Shown here in pieces: positions 27,130 to 35,468 of a stretch of 64,000 nucleotides of DNA. The DNA comes from Halomicrobium salinisoli (GTDB taxonomy: Archaea > Halobacteriota > Halobacteria > Halobacteriales > Haloarculaceae), in NCBI RefSeq assembly GCF_020405185.1, contig NZ_CP084463.1, forward strand, positions 1,922,001 through 1,986,000, given 5' to 3'. The notes beneath the pieces were generated by a model. The model did no database searches, had not been told where the DNA came from, and saw nothing but the letters and a program-made list of their open reading frames with translations. Within the stretch, counting starts at the first letter, position 1. Each line of letters starts with the position of its first letter. A program made the translations under genes and the position numbers.

Positions 27130-27298
27130 CCTTCTCGTCGTTTCAGACACGTCCCCGCTCCTGAATCTCGCGCTCATCGACCGGCTCGATCTTCTGCGGT
27201 CGCGGTTGGAGGAGATAACGGCTCCCAGTCAGGTCTGGGAGAAGCTCGTGGTTAGTCGTCGTTTGTCGTGGGTTCCGCCATCGCGTCGACGTTGGTAA
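27116..27298 (+). pseudogene. Truncated PIN-domain toxin (DUF3368 type)
   Basis: The first ~44 codons match the start of a PIN/DUF3368 toxin: VVSDTSPLLNLALIDRLDLL with the first catalytic Asp. A full protein has about 155 residues. After base ~27249 the frame runs into the antisense of the mscS 3' end and stops at 27298, so the other catalytic acidic residues are missing. A deletion has fused the toxin head to the end of mscS. As the ribonuclease fold cannot form, this is a broken toxin. Confidence 0.75.
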
Positions 27299-28163
27299 AC
27301 TCGATCTCGCCGCCGATGGTGCGGTTCGGGTAGGGGATGTCGACGTCCTGATCGTCGAACCGCTCCTTGACGGCCTGCACGTAGTCGCTCTTGACCTTCA
27401 CGAAGTCGGAGCGACTCGGATTGGCGATCCAGACGCGGGACTGGAGGCCGACCGAGGAGTCGCCGAGTTCGACGAGGCGGACGCTCGGCGCGGGGTCCTC
27501 GAGGATCTCGGGGTGGGCCTCGGCCTCCTCGACGACGATCTCCGTGGCCGCCTGGATGTCGTCGTCGTAGCCGATGCCGAAGTCGATCTTCATGCGGAGT
27601 TTGTCCTTGGCGACGGGGTTCTTGATGACGTCGTCGGTCAGCTGGGAGTTCGGGACGGTCAGGAGTTCGTTGTCGAAGGTGCGAACGCGGGAGACCCGCA
27701 GGGAGATGTCCTCGACGATGCCGGCGTTGTCGTCCCACTCGATCCAGTCGCCGATGCGGAACGGCTCGTCGGTGTAGATGAAGATGCCCGCGACGAAGTT
27801 CTTCAGCACGTCCTGCATGGCGAACCCGATAGCGAGCGTCGCGGCGGCGCCGACGGTCGCCAGCGCGGTGAGGATGTTGCCGAACCCGGCGAACGAGAAG
27901 GCGACGCCGACGGCGGCGAACAGGACGACGATGCTGGCGACCCGCCGGAGCGGCTTGCGTGCGTGGGCGTCCAGATTACGCGAGCGGAGCGCGCGGTTCA
28001 CCGCCGGGAGGACGAGGATCCGTCCGAGGAGGTAGACGGCGACGAAGGCGATGAGGAACGACAGCGCCTGGTCGATCGGTCCCGCGTAGTCGGCCGGGAT
28101 CCCGGCGTTGTCGAGGAACTCCGCGATGACGCCCGACTGCAGCGGGATCGCTGCCCCCGTCAT
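27252..28163 (-). CDS. mscS: Small-conductance mechanosensitive channel MscS family
   Basis: 303 residues. Three N-terminal helices (about 30-52, 70-90, 95-125) end in the pore helix ALATVGAAATLAIGFAMQDV. The beta domain FRIGDWIEWDDNAGIVEDIS follows, then the C-terminal alpha/beta domain. These open under membrane tension during osmotic downshock. Its start overlaps the stop of the CRM gene (ATGA). Its 3' end abuts the truncated toxin. Confidence 0.94.
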   Translation of the reverse strand: MTGAAIPLQSGVIAEFLDNAGIPADYAGPIDQALSFLIAFVAVYLLGRILVLPAVNRALRSRNLDAHARKPLRRVASIVVLFAAVGVAFSFAGFGNILTALATVGAAATLAIGFAMQDVLKNFVAGIFIYTDEPFRIGDWIEWDDNAGIVEDISLRVSRVRTFDNELLTVPNSQLTDDVIKNPVAKDKLRMKIDFGIGYDDDIQAATEIVVEEAEAHPEILEDPAPSVRLVELGDSSVGLQSRVWIANPSRSDFVKVKSDYVQAVKERFDDQDVDIPYPNRTIGGEIEFTNVDAMAEPTTNDD

Positions 28164-28408
28164 CGCTCGAAGACGGCCGTGTGGCCGCGGGTCTCGACCA
28201 CCTCGGCGCTCGCGAGGTCGGCGAGGTCGGCCGCGGCCTCGTCGATGGTCGTCCCGCCCAGCGCCGACCGGAGGAACTTGACCTTCACCAGGTCGCGGTC
28301 CTGCAGCTGGGAGTTCAGTTCGTCCGCCACCGATTCGACGCCGCTCTTGCCGACGCGCAGCGTCGCGTCGAGTTCGTGTATCTGCCGCGTGCGGTCCTCG
28401 TCGGTCAT
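28160..28408 (-). CDS. YhbY/CRM-domain RNA-binding protein
   Basis: 82 residues. LDATLRVGKSGVESVADELN and LVKVKFLRSALGG form the CRM/YhbY alpha-beta fold, in which the G-K-S-G loop and the basic VKVKFLR strand contact RNA. Bacterial YhbY acts in large-subunit ribosome assembly; a similar role is inferred. Chosen start is MTDEDR; the upstream Met 28450 gives a poor extension. It is upstream of mscS in the same operon. Confidence 0.9.
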   Translation of the reverse strand: MTDEDRTRQIHELDATLRVGKSGVESVADELNSQLQDRDLVKVKFLRSALGGTTIDEAAADLADLASAEVVETRGHTAVFER

Positions 28409-28474
28409 ATCACCCGCATTTCCCGCTCGTGGGTTTAAACCCTTGCCCAACAGCGTTGGCGGCGCTTCGGGAGG

Positions 28475-28765
28475 CTATTCGTAGGGGTACCGCGACTGTG
28501 CGCCGCAGTCGCAGGTGATCACGACGTGGCCGTCCCGCGTTCTGACGCGGGCGTTTCGGCCGGGGCGGAGGTAGGCGTCGCAGGCGTCACAGGTGAACCG
28601 CTCGAACGAGCGCGGCAGCCGAAGGCGGTTGCGCTCGGCGACCCGGCGGGCGCGGCGGACGTACTCGCGGGCGCGGTCGTCCGCGCCGTCGGCGGCGGCC
28701 TCGCGGGCGAGTCCCTCAAGCCGCTCGACGCGCTCGCGGGCGATATCGGTCTCCCGGCCGGTCAT
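28475..28765 (-). CDS. rnp4: RNase P protein component 4 (Rpp21)
   Basis: 96 residues. The N-terminal half is a basic helical hairpin (ARERVERLEGLAREAA, YVRRARRVAERNRLRL). The C-terminal half is a zinc ribbon with FTCDACDAYLRPG and ITCDCGAQSRYPY. This is the archaeal Rpp21/Rpr2 pattern. It binds RNase P RNA and Rpp29 and helps trim tRNA 5' ends. It probably heads an operon with the CRM and mscS genes, 66 bases away. Confidence 0.94.
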   Translation of the reverse strand: MTGRETDIARERVERLEGLAREAAADGADDRAREYVRRARRVAERNRLRLPRSFERFTCDACDAYLRPGRNARVRTRDGHVVITCDCGAQSRYPYE

Positions 28766-28839
28766 CGCCGTGGAGTCGTCGCGGCGGCGGGATAGGGGTT
28801 CCGTTAGCCTTTTGTCGTCGCTCGCGGGACAGATGCCTC

Positions 28840-29886
28840 GTGCGCGTCTGCAACTACCTGGAGATCGAGGGGTGGCTCGACCGCAGCGGGATCGGGACGT
28901 CCGTGGACCACCAGCGGGCGGCGCTCTCCGACGCCGGCGTCGACGTGGTCACCGAGCCCTGGGTCGACGGCGACCCCGCGAGCGCGGCCGCCGCGAAGCT
29001 CTCCGGCGGGCGCTTCTTCCGGGACGTGGACCTGCTGCACTGCAACATGATCGGGCCGGGGACGGTCGCCGCCGTGCGCGGCGCGAAGCGGGCCGACACG
29101 CCGGTCGTGCTCCACTCGCACGTCACCCGCGAGGACTTCCGGGACAGCTTCCGGGGCGCCAACGTCGTCGCGCCGGCGCTGGGACGCTACCTGAAGTGGT
29201 TCTACTCGCAGGCCGACCTGGTGCTCTGCCCCAGCGAGTACACGCGGGAGGTGCTCTCGTCCTACCCCGTCGACGCGCCCATCAGGTCGATCACGAACGG
29301 CATCGACCTGGACCGGCTCGTGGGGTTCGAGGGGTACAGAGACGAGTACCGCGAGCGCTACGGACTTGACGGCCTCTGTGCGTTCGCCGTCGGCAACGTC
29401 TTCGAGCGGAAGGGCGTCTCGACGTTCTGCCGGGTCGCCGAGCGGACCGACTACGACTTCGCCTGGTTCGGCACCTACGAGACGGGCCCGTCGGCGTCGT
29501 CGACGGTCAGGCGCTGGACGTCGAACCCGCCGGAGAACGTCACCTTCTCCGGCTGGGTGGACGACATCCGGGGCGCCTACGGCGCCGGCGACGTGTTCTT
29601 CTTCCCCGCGAAGGTCGAGAACCAGGGGATCGTCGTGCTGGAGGCGATGGCCTGCGGGAAGGCCTGCGTGATCTCCGACATCCCCGCGTTCCGCGAGTAC
29701 TACGAGGACGGCCACGACTGCCTGATGTGCTCGACCGAGGAGGAGTACGTCGAGGCGCTGGACCGGCTCGCCGGGGACCCCGACCTGCGCGAGCGCCTGG
29801 GCGAGAACGCGAAGGAGACCGCCCGCGAGCACGGCCTCGACCGCGTCGGGGAGCAGTTGGTCGAGCACTACGAGCGGCTGCTCTGA
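28840..29886 (+). CDS. Glycosyltransferase family 4 protein (GT-B fold)
   Basis: 348 residues with GTG start (VRVCNYLEIEGWLDRSGIGT). GT-B signs are the acceptor-side RLHCN-like stretch DVDLLHCNMIGPGTVAAV, the central NGIDLDR near residue 152 and the nucleotide-sugar motif ENQGIVVLEAMACGKACVIS near 262. Donor and acceptor unknown. It is followed on the same strand by another GT4 and a PIG-L deacetylase, so a joint glycan or glycolipid pathway is likely. Confidence 0.87.
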   Translation: MRVCNYLEIEGWLDRSGIGTSVDHQRAALSDAGVDVVTEPWVDGDPASAAAAKLSGGRFFRDVDLLHCNMIGPGTVAAVRGAKRADTPVVLHSHVTREDFRDSFRGANVVAPALGRYLKWFYSQADLVLCPSEYTREVLSSYPVDAPIRSITNGIDLDRLVGFEGYRDEYRERYGLDGLCAFAVGNVFERKGVSTFCRVAERTDYDFAWFGTYETGPSASSTVRRWTSNPPENVTFSGWVDDIRGAYGAGDVFFFPAKVENQGIVVLEAMACGKACVISDIPAFREYYEDGHDCLMCSTEEEYVEALDRLAGDPDLRERLGENAKETAREHGLDRVGEQLVEHYERLL

Positions 29887-29937
29887 ACTCGAAGCCAGAT
29901 GGCAACCGTTTAGCCGATGGTCGCGTAACCGCCGGCG

Positions 29938-31041
29938 ATGACACTGCCGCGCGTGGCCGCGTTCACGGACACGTACCTCCCGACCGTGAACGGCGTCACC
30001 TACACGGTCAAGACCTGGCGCGATCGCTGGACCGACCGCGGCAGTCGCATGGACGTCGTCTACCCCCGCAGCGATCACGAGGCCCGCAGCGGCGAGTTCC
30101 CCGTCGGGAGCGTCCCCTTTCCCTTCTACGACGGGTTCCGCGTCGGCGCGCCGCGGATCCCCGGGAGCGTGGCCGACGCCGACGTCGTCCACGCCCACAC
30201 GCCGTTCAGCCTCGGCCTCGCGGCCGACCGGCTGGCCCGCAAGCGCGGGCGACCCCTGGTGGCCTCGTATCACACGCCCACCAGCGAGTACGCCGAGTAC
30301 CTGGCCGTCAACGGCACCGTCGAACGGGCGATCCGATCAGGCGCGAACCGCTACGAGCGGTGGTTCTTCGACCGCGCTGACGTCGTCGTCGCGCCGAGCG
30401 AGCGCGCGGCGAGCCACCTCCGCCGTGACGTCGGCGTCGGCACGCCCGTCGAGGTGGTTCCGAACGGGGTGGACACGGACTTCTTCCGGCCCGTCGACAC
30501 GGACGCCTTCCGGGAGCGACACGACCTGCCCGACGGCCCGCTCGTGGGCTACACCGGCCGCCACGGCTACGAGAAGTGCCTCGACGATATCGTGGCGGCC
30601 GCCGAGGAACTCGACGTGACGCTCGTGTTCGGCGGCGACGGCCCCGCCCGCGAGGACCTCGAGCGGCAGGCCCGCGAGGCCGAGGTGGACGCGCGCTTCC
30701 TGGGCTTTCTGGACCGGGCCGAACTCCCCGCGCTGTACGCGACGCTCGACGTCTTCGCGTTCCCCAGCCCGGTCGAGACGCAGGGCCTGGTCGCGCTGGA
30801 GGCCAACGCCTGCGGCACGCCCGTGGTCGGCGTCGACAGCGGCGCGCTGGCCGACACCATCGTCGACGGCGAGACCGGCTACCGCTACCCCGAGGGGGAC
30901 ATCCCGGCGTTCCGCGAGCGCATCGAGCGGGCGCTCGCGGAGTACGACGACCTCCGGGACCGCTGTATCGAGCGCCGCGCCGCGACGAGCGTGGACCAGT
31001 CGGTCGACCGGATGGCCGAGATCTACGAGCAGGTGCGATAG
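29938..31041 (+). CDS. Glycosyltransferase family 4 protein, second
   Basis: 367 residues. The N-terminus VAAFTDTYLPTVNGVTYTVK is typical of GT4 enzymes that glycosylate diacylglycerol-like lipids or phosphoinositol (PimA/SQD2-like). VPNGVDTDFFRPVD is near residue 172, GYTGRHGYEKCLDD near 202 and the E-x7-E motif ETQGLVALEANACGTPVVGV near 280. The likely product is a membrane glycolipid, by analogy only. 51 bases follow the first glycosyltransferase gene. Confidence 0.88.
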   Translation: MTLPRVAAFTDTYLPTVNGVTYTVKTWRDRWTDRGSRMDVVYPRSDHEARSGEFPVGSVPFPFYDGFRVGAPRIPGSVADADVVHAHTPFSLGLAADRLARKRGRPLVASYHTPTSEYAEYLAVNGTVERAIRSGANRYERWFFDRADVVVAPSERAASHLRRDVGVGTPVEVVPNGVDTDFFRPVDTDAFRERHDLPDGPLVGYTGRHGYEKCLDDIVAAAEELDVTLVFGGDGPAREDLERQAREAEVDARFLGFLDRAELPALYATLDVFAFPSPVETQGLVALEANACGTPVVGVDSGALADTIVDGETGYRYPEGDIPAFRERIERALAEYDDLRDRCIERRAATSVDQSVDRMAEIYEQVR

Positions 31042-31097
31042 GGGGACGGCGCGGGACTCCCCCGAACGCTTACTTCCCGGCGCGAGGGTGGTGACGT

Positions 31098-31928
31098 ATG
31101 GACGAGACGCGCTCCCTCCTGGTGGTCGGCGCCCACCCGGACGATCCCTCGATCAAGGCCGGGGGCATCGCCGCGACGTACGTCGAGGCCGGCCACGACG
31201 TCACCTTCCTCTCGATGACGGACGGCAGCGCCGGCCACCACGAGACGGGACGGACGGCGCTCGCCGCGCGCCGGAAGCGCGAGACGGAGGCCGTCGCGGA
31301 GACGCTGGGGGTCGACTACGACGTCTGGGACGTCCCGGACGGCGAGCTGCTGCCGACGCTAGAGAACCGCGAGCGGCTGATCCGCTACGTCCGCGAGGTC
31401 GACCCCGACCTCGTGCTCGCGCCGCGCCCCAACGACTACCACCCCGACCACCGCTACTGCGCGCGGCTGGTCCGCGACGCTGCGTACATGCTCGTCGTCC
31501 CCAACGTCTGCCCGGCGGTCGAGCCGATGGACGAGAACCCCGTCGTCGGCTACGTCGCCGACGGGTTCGAGAAGCCGACCCCCTTCGAGCCCGACGTCGT
31601 CCTCGACGTCGACGACGCCGTCGACGCGAAGCTCGACGCCCTGCACTGCCACGAGTCCCAGCTGTACGAGTGGCTGCCCCACACCTTCGGCATCCTCGAC
31701 GACGTCCCCGAGGGCGACGCGGCGCGCCGCGAGTGGCTGGCCGACGAGATGGCGGCCCACCTCGAGGCCAACACCCCGATGAACGTCGCCGACCGCTTCC
31801 GCGACGAACTGATCGAGCGCTACGGCGGGGACCGGGGGAGCGACGTCGGCCACGCGGAGGCCGTCGAGATCTCGGAGTACGGGGGTGAGCTGACCGACCA
31901 GCAGCGGGATCGGCTGTTCTTCTTCTGA
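31098..31928 (+). CDS. PIG-L family deacetylase
   Basis: 276 residues. VVGAHPDDPSIKAGGIAATY near residues 9-29 is the zinc and catalytic Asp motif; the usual Glu after HPDD is Pro here, as in the HPDDxxIKAGG subgroup. RPNDYHPDHRYCARLV near 112 gives the third zinc ligand. The family removes acetyl from N-acetylglucosamine-bearing compounds (PIG-L, MshB, BshB). Next to two GT4 genes it resembles the glycosyltransferase-deacetylase pairing of bacillithiol or GPI pathways, an inference only. Confidence 0.88.
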   Translation: MDETRSLLVVGAHPDDPSIKAGGIAATYVEAGHDVTFLSMTDGSAGHHETGRTALAARRKRETEAVAETLGVDYDVWDVPDGELLPTLENRERLIRYVREVDPDLVLAPRPNDYHPDHRYCARLVRDAAYMLVVPNVCPAVEPMDENPVVGYVADGFEKPTPFEPDVVLDVDDAVDAKLDALHCHESQLYEWLPHTFGILDDVPEGDAARREWLADEMAAHLEANTPMNVADRFRDELIERYGGDRGSDVGHAEAVEISEYGGELTDQQRDRLFFF

Positions 31929-32035
31929 GCGGCGCCGCCCGGCCGGCGGTGACCGGGGAATCGGCAACAACGTCGCCAGCTTCACGCAGGTAGCTCGGAA
32001 CCAGGGTTAGGGGACCCCCGCCCCTGGCAACGGGT

Positions 32036-32347
32036 ATGAGAGATCAGTCGGAGACGGACCCGCAGTCGACGATTTTCCACCGCACCATCGAGCCCCGAGA
32101 GTCGAGGGAACACGAGCGCGTCCTCGCCGTCATCGCCGACGTCGAGGACTGCGACGTGACGGACCTGCCGCCGATCTACGGCCGGATCGACGACGTCCTC
32201 GAGGACCTGTTCAGCGACCCGCCCGTCGACGAGGCGCAGGTCGAGATCTCCTTCTCCTACTACGGCTACCGGATCACCGTCGACCAGGAGGGCGACATGA
32301 TCCTCCGACGGCTGGGCGACCAGTCACCGGCGGACCGGGTCGAATAG
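32036..32347 (+). CDS. HalOD1 output domain protein
   Basis: 103 residues. After a polar head, VLAVIADVEDCDVTDLPPIYGRIDD and the sheet segment VEISFSYYGYRITVDQEGDM match the HalOD1 domain, a haloarchaea-specific presumed signalling output unit found alone or after receivers. No receiver is fused. Target unknown. Its 3' end faces the protease gene, with 2 bases between the stop codons. Confidence 0.86.
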   Translation: MRDQSETDPQSTIFHRTIEPRESREHERVLAVIADVEDCDVTDLPPIYGRIDDVLEDLFSDPPVDEAQVEISFSYYGYRITVDQEGDMILRRLGDQSPADRVE

Positions 32348-32349
32348 TT

Positions 32350-33492
32350 TCACGAGCGGCGGTCGCGCTCCCGGGCCCGCAACCGCTCGACGCGGCGCTC
32401 GACGGGCGGGTGCGAGGACGGGAGGAGACGACCGATCAGGCCCCGGCACCGACGGCGCGCCCGTGCGACGGCGTCGTCGCGCTCCTCGTCGCCGTCGCCG
32501 CCGATAGCGTGGGGCAGGATGCAGAGTTCGCGCACCCCCGTCCGGGCCCGTAGATCGGTGGACGGGCGCGACTGCGGCCGCGACAGCGTCTCCAGCGCGC
32601 CGGCCAGCGCGGCCGGCGACCCGCAGATGGCGACCGCGGCGCCGTCGGCGCGGAACTCGCGGATCCGCGAGAGCAGCCGGTAGCACGCGCCGCTGGCGAC
32701 GTACAGCGCGGAGGATGCCACGAGCGCGATGGGGCCGGCGATCAACATGGTGATCGTACCGTAGTAGTTGATCCAGGCGGACTTCCAGTCCTCTTCTGTC
32801 TCCACCCGGGGATGGAGGGTCCTGAAGTAGTCGACGACCCGGTCGTTGACCTGGCGCGTCACGGTCGGCAGGAAGCTCGCGGCGGTCATCACGAACGCGT
32901 CGCCGTTCTTCAGGTGGGCGAGTTCGTGCGCGAGGACGGCGTCGAGGTAGTCGTCGTCGAGTGTCTCGACCAGGGCCGTGGTCGCGACGAGCGTGCGCTC
33001 GCCCGGCCGGCCGATCACGAAGCTGTTCGGCGTCCCGTCGTCGACGAGTCTGACCTCGGGCGGGGCCGTGTCCGCGACGTGGGAGAGGGCGGTGACACGC
33101 TCCTCGAGACGCGTCCGGTGGGCCTCGTGGTCAGCGATTCGTTCCTCGAGTTCGTCGCGGTCGGGCGCGTCGTCGGAGGACTGCTCGTCGTCAGCATCGC
33201 CGTCGTCGCTAGCGGGGAGCGTACGAACGCTCTTCCGGTACCCGAACGCCGACTGGACGCCGAGCGTGGCCAGCGTTCCCACAGCCGCCACTTCGACCGA
33301 CGGGAGTGTCTCGAAGCGAAGCGCGTCCGCGAGCAGCCCCGCGACCTCCCAGTCCGCCGCGGTAAAGGACGCGCCAACGGCCACGTGGCCGAACCAGTAG
33401 GTGACGACCACGAAGACGGCGTCGAACGCGACCAGTGCACCGACGAGCGCTGCCAGGCGGAGCGGCGACCGCAGCGATCGCGTGGAGGGCAT
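32350..33492 (-). CDS. M48 family metalloprotease (HtpX-like), membrane
   Basis: 380 residues. Two helices at the N-terminus (about 12-45 and 65-82), a polar segment, then AVLAHELAHLKNGDAFVM near residue 190 with the HExxH zinc motif, and two more helices around 205 and 250. The third ligand Glu is in IREFRADGAA near 280. HtpX-like proteases trim misfolded membrane proteins. Single gene, minus strand, in front of gatA but with 51 bases between. Confidence 0.9.
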   Translation of the reverse strand: MPSTRSLRSPLRLAALVGALVAFDAVFVVVTYWFGHVAVGASFTAADWEVAGLLADALRFETLPSVEVAAVGTLATLGVQSAFGYRKSVRTLPASDDGDADDEQSSDDAPDRDELEERIADHEAHRTRLEERVTALSHVADTAPPEVRLVDDGTPNSFVIGRPGERTLVATTALVETLDDDYLDAVLAHELAHLKNGDAFVMTAASFLPTVTRQVNDRVVDYFRTLHPRVETEEDWKSAWINYYGTITMLIAGPIALVASSALYVASGACYRLLSRIREFRADGAAVAICGSPAALAGALETLSRPQSRPSTDLRARTGVRELCILPHAIGGDGDEERDDAVARARRRCRGLIGRLLPSSHPPVERRVERLRARERDRRS

Positions 33493-33543
33493 ACCTGCCA
33501 GTAGTGACAGCCGAAATGAAAGAAGTGTCGGAAGCAGCGGGTA

Positions 33544-34878
33544 TCAGGCCAGCGCGCTGCCGGCGCGGATGATCTCCCGTTCACCGAAGGCGGGGCCGAC
33601 GAACTGGAGGCCGACCGGGAGGTCGTCGCCCGTCTCGCCGGCGGGGACGGTGATCGCCGGGAGGTTGGCGAGGTTCACCGGCGTCGTGTTGGCGTCGGCG
33701 AGGTACATCTGCAGGGGATCGTCGAGGCTCTCGCCCAGTTCCATCGGCGGGACGGGCATCGTCGGCGAGGCGAGGACGTCGGCCTCGGAGAGGGCCTCGT
33801 CGAAGTCCTGCTTGACCCAGGCGCGGGCGTCCTGGGCCTTCTTGTAGTACTTGTCCTGATATCCTGCCGAGAGGGCGTAGGTGCCGAGCAGGATCCGGCG
33901 CTTGACCTCCGCGCCGAAGCCGTCTTCGCGCGAGCGGGCGAAGCTCTCGTTCCAGTCGCCCTCGAAGCCGCCGCTCTGGCCGTAGCGGACGCCGTCGAAG
34001 CGAGCCAGGTTCGAGGAGGCCTCGGACATCGCGATGACGTAGTAGGCCTCGACGGCGTGCTCGACGGAGGGCAGGTCGACCTCGTGGTAGGACGCGCCCT
34101 GGGACTCCAGTTCGTTCAGGGCGTCCCAGAACGTCTCGACGACTTCCTCGTCGGCGCCCTCGACGAGCCCCGTGGGCACGCCGATGGACATCCCGTCGAC
34201 GTCGCCGTCGGCGGCGTCGGCGAACTCGTAGTCGGCGCCGTTCTCTTGCTCGCGGGCGTCGCCCGCTCGCTCGTCCGAGGCGCGTAGCGCCTCGCGCGCG
34301 TCCCGGGTGGTAGCATCGCGCTCGTCGGGCCCGGCGATGACCTCCAGGAGTTCGGCGGCCTCCTCGACGGTGGGCGCGATGGGACCGATCTGTTCCAGCG
34401 AGTTGGCGTAGGCGACCAGCCCGTACCGGGAGACCAGTCCGTAGGTGGGCTTGATGCCGACGACGCCGCAGAAGGCGGCGGGACAGCGGACCGAGCCGCC
34501 GGTGTCGGTGCCGAGCGCGGCGTCGGCGTCGCCGGCCGCCACGACCGCGGCCGAGCCGCCGGAGGAGCCCCCCGGAACGTGGCCCGGCGCGGCGGGGTTC
34601 TCGGTGGCGCCGAACGCCGACGTCTCGGTCGTCGTCCCCATCCCGAACTCGTCCATGTTGGTCTTCCCGGGGATGGTCGCGCCGGCCTCGGTCAGGCGCT
34701 CGACGACCGTGGCGTCGTAGGGCGGCACGTAGTCGGCCAGCATGTCCGACCCGCAGGTCGTGCGGACGCCCTTGGTGGAGATGTTGTCCTTGACCGCGAC
34801 GGTCCAGTCGGCGAGGGGACCGTCGTCGGCGCCCTCGATGCGCTCTTCCGTGACGTAGCCGTTGTACTCGGTCGACAT
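33544..34878 (-). CDS. gatA: Asp/Glu-tRNA amidotransferase subunit GatA
   Basis: 444 residues, amidase-signature family. The Ser-cisSer-Lys triad is seen: Lys in TVAVKDNISTKG near 31, Ser in TDTGGSVRCPAAFCG near 148 and the Gly-Ser-rich GGSSGGSAAVVAAG near 127. It releases ammonia from glutamine to convert misacylated Asp-tRNA-Asn (and Glu-tRNA-Gln in bacteria). The start codon overlaps the gatC stop by one base. A gatB gene is not in the window, which is common in haloarchaea. Confidence 0.95.
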   Translation of the reverse strand: MSTEYNGYVTEERIEGADDGPLADWTVAVKDNISTKGVRTTCGSDMLADYVPPYDATVVERLTEAGATIPGKTNMDEFGMGTTTETSAFGATENPAAPGHVPGGSSGGSAAVVAAGDADAALGTDTGGSVRCPAAFCGVVGIKPTYGLVSRYGLVAYANSLEQIGPIAPTVEEAAELLEVIAGPDERDATTRDAREALRASDERAGDAREQENGADYEFADAADGDVDGMSIGVPTGLVEGADEEVVETFWDALNELESQGASYHEVDLPSVEHAVEAYYVIAMSEASSNLARFDGVRYGQSGGFEGDWNESFARSREDGFGAEVKRRILLGTYALSAGYQDKYYKKAQDARAWVKQDFDEALSEADVLASPTMPVPPMELGESLDDPLQMYLADANTTPVNLANLPAITVPAGETGDDLPVGLQFVGPAFGEREIIRAGSALA

Positions 34879-35156
34879 TACGACACCTTCGGCCCCTTGA
34901 AGTACCCCTCCTCGGTCTCGGGGGCGTTGCGCAGCGCCTCCTCCCGGTCGAGACTGTCGCGGACCTCGTCGGGCCGCATCACGTTCGTGAGGTCCGCCTC
35001 GCGGTCGGTCTCGGGGACCTCGTCCAGCGTCTCGAAGTACGAGAGGATGTCGCCGAACTGCGCCGCGAACCGCTCGACCTCCTCGTCGTCGAGGTCGACG
35101 CGGGACAGGTCCGCTACGTGGCGGACGTCGTCCGGATCGACGGCGTCGTCGCTCAT
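34878..35156 (-). CDS. gatC: Amidotransferase subunit GatC
   Basis: 92 residues. VRHVADLSRVDLDDEEVERF and FAAQFGDILSYFETLDEVPE are the classic GatC start; the extended C-terminus NVMRPDEVRDSLDREEALRN ends AKYFKGPKV-like (EGYFKGPKVS). GatC wraps around GatA and ties it to GatB. It is upstream of gatA with TAATG overlap, one operon. Confidence 0.95.
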   Translation of the reverse strand: MSDDAVDPDDVRHVADLSRVDLDDEEVERFAAQFGDILSYFETLDEVPETDREADLTNVMRPDEVRDSLDREEALRNAPETEEGYFKGPKVS

Positions 35157-35468
35157 GTTCGCCCCGAGCGCCGGACCGGCGGTAAGGGTTTCGATGTCAC
35201 GGAAATCGGGGCCGTTCGCACGTCGAGGGCGCTCGGCGGGCCCCGACCGAGCGGTTGCACTCGGCGTCGACCGTGGAGGCGAGGTCGACGGCTGTGACCC
35301 CGCCGACCGCCGGTCGATCAGAAACGATGGTTACCAGTATGCCCAACGTCGGTTTCCGAATCGAAAAGATGACCTAGCTGAATAGGCAAAACTTTTAAGT
35401 CGGCACGGCAAGTATACGCAATCGGAAGCGAGTTCTTCGGGCACGTGGCCCGGTAGCCCCCCTAACCA
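35157..35468. other. Divergent promoter region gatC / tfb
   Basis: About 312 bases between the starts of gatC and tfb. It carries the tfb TATA box at 35392-35399. On the minus side cccttaccg near 35185-35193 may serve gatC. Nothing else was seen. Confidence 0.5.
35392..35399 (+). promoter_or_regulatory. TATA box of tfb
   Basis: cttttaag preceded by the purine-rich aggcaaaa (BRE-like). It lies 70 bases before the tfb ATG, predicting a 5' leader of about 40 bases. Confidence 0.55.

Noticed and set aside
28833..28842. ATG at 28833 as start of the first glycosyltransferase
   Set aside because: It is in another frame; only the GTG at 28840 opens the coding frame at the right place.
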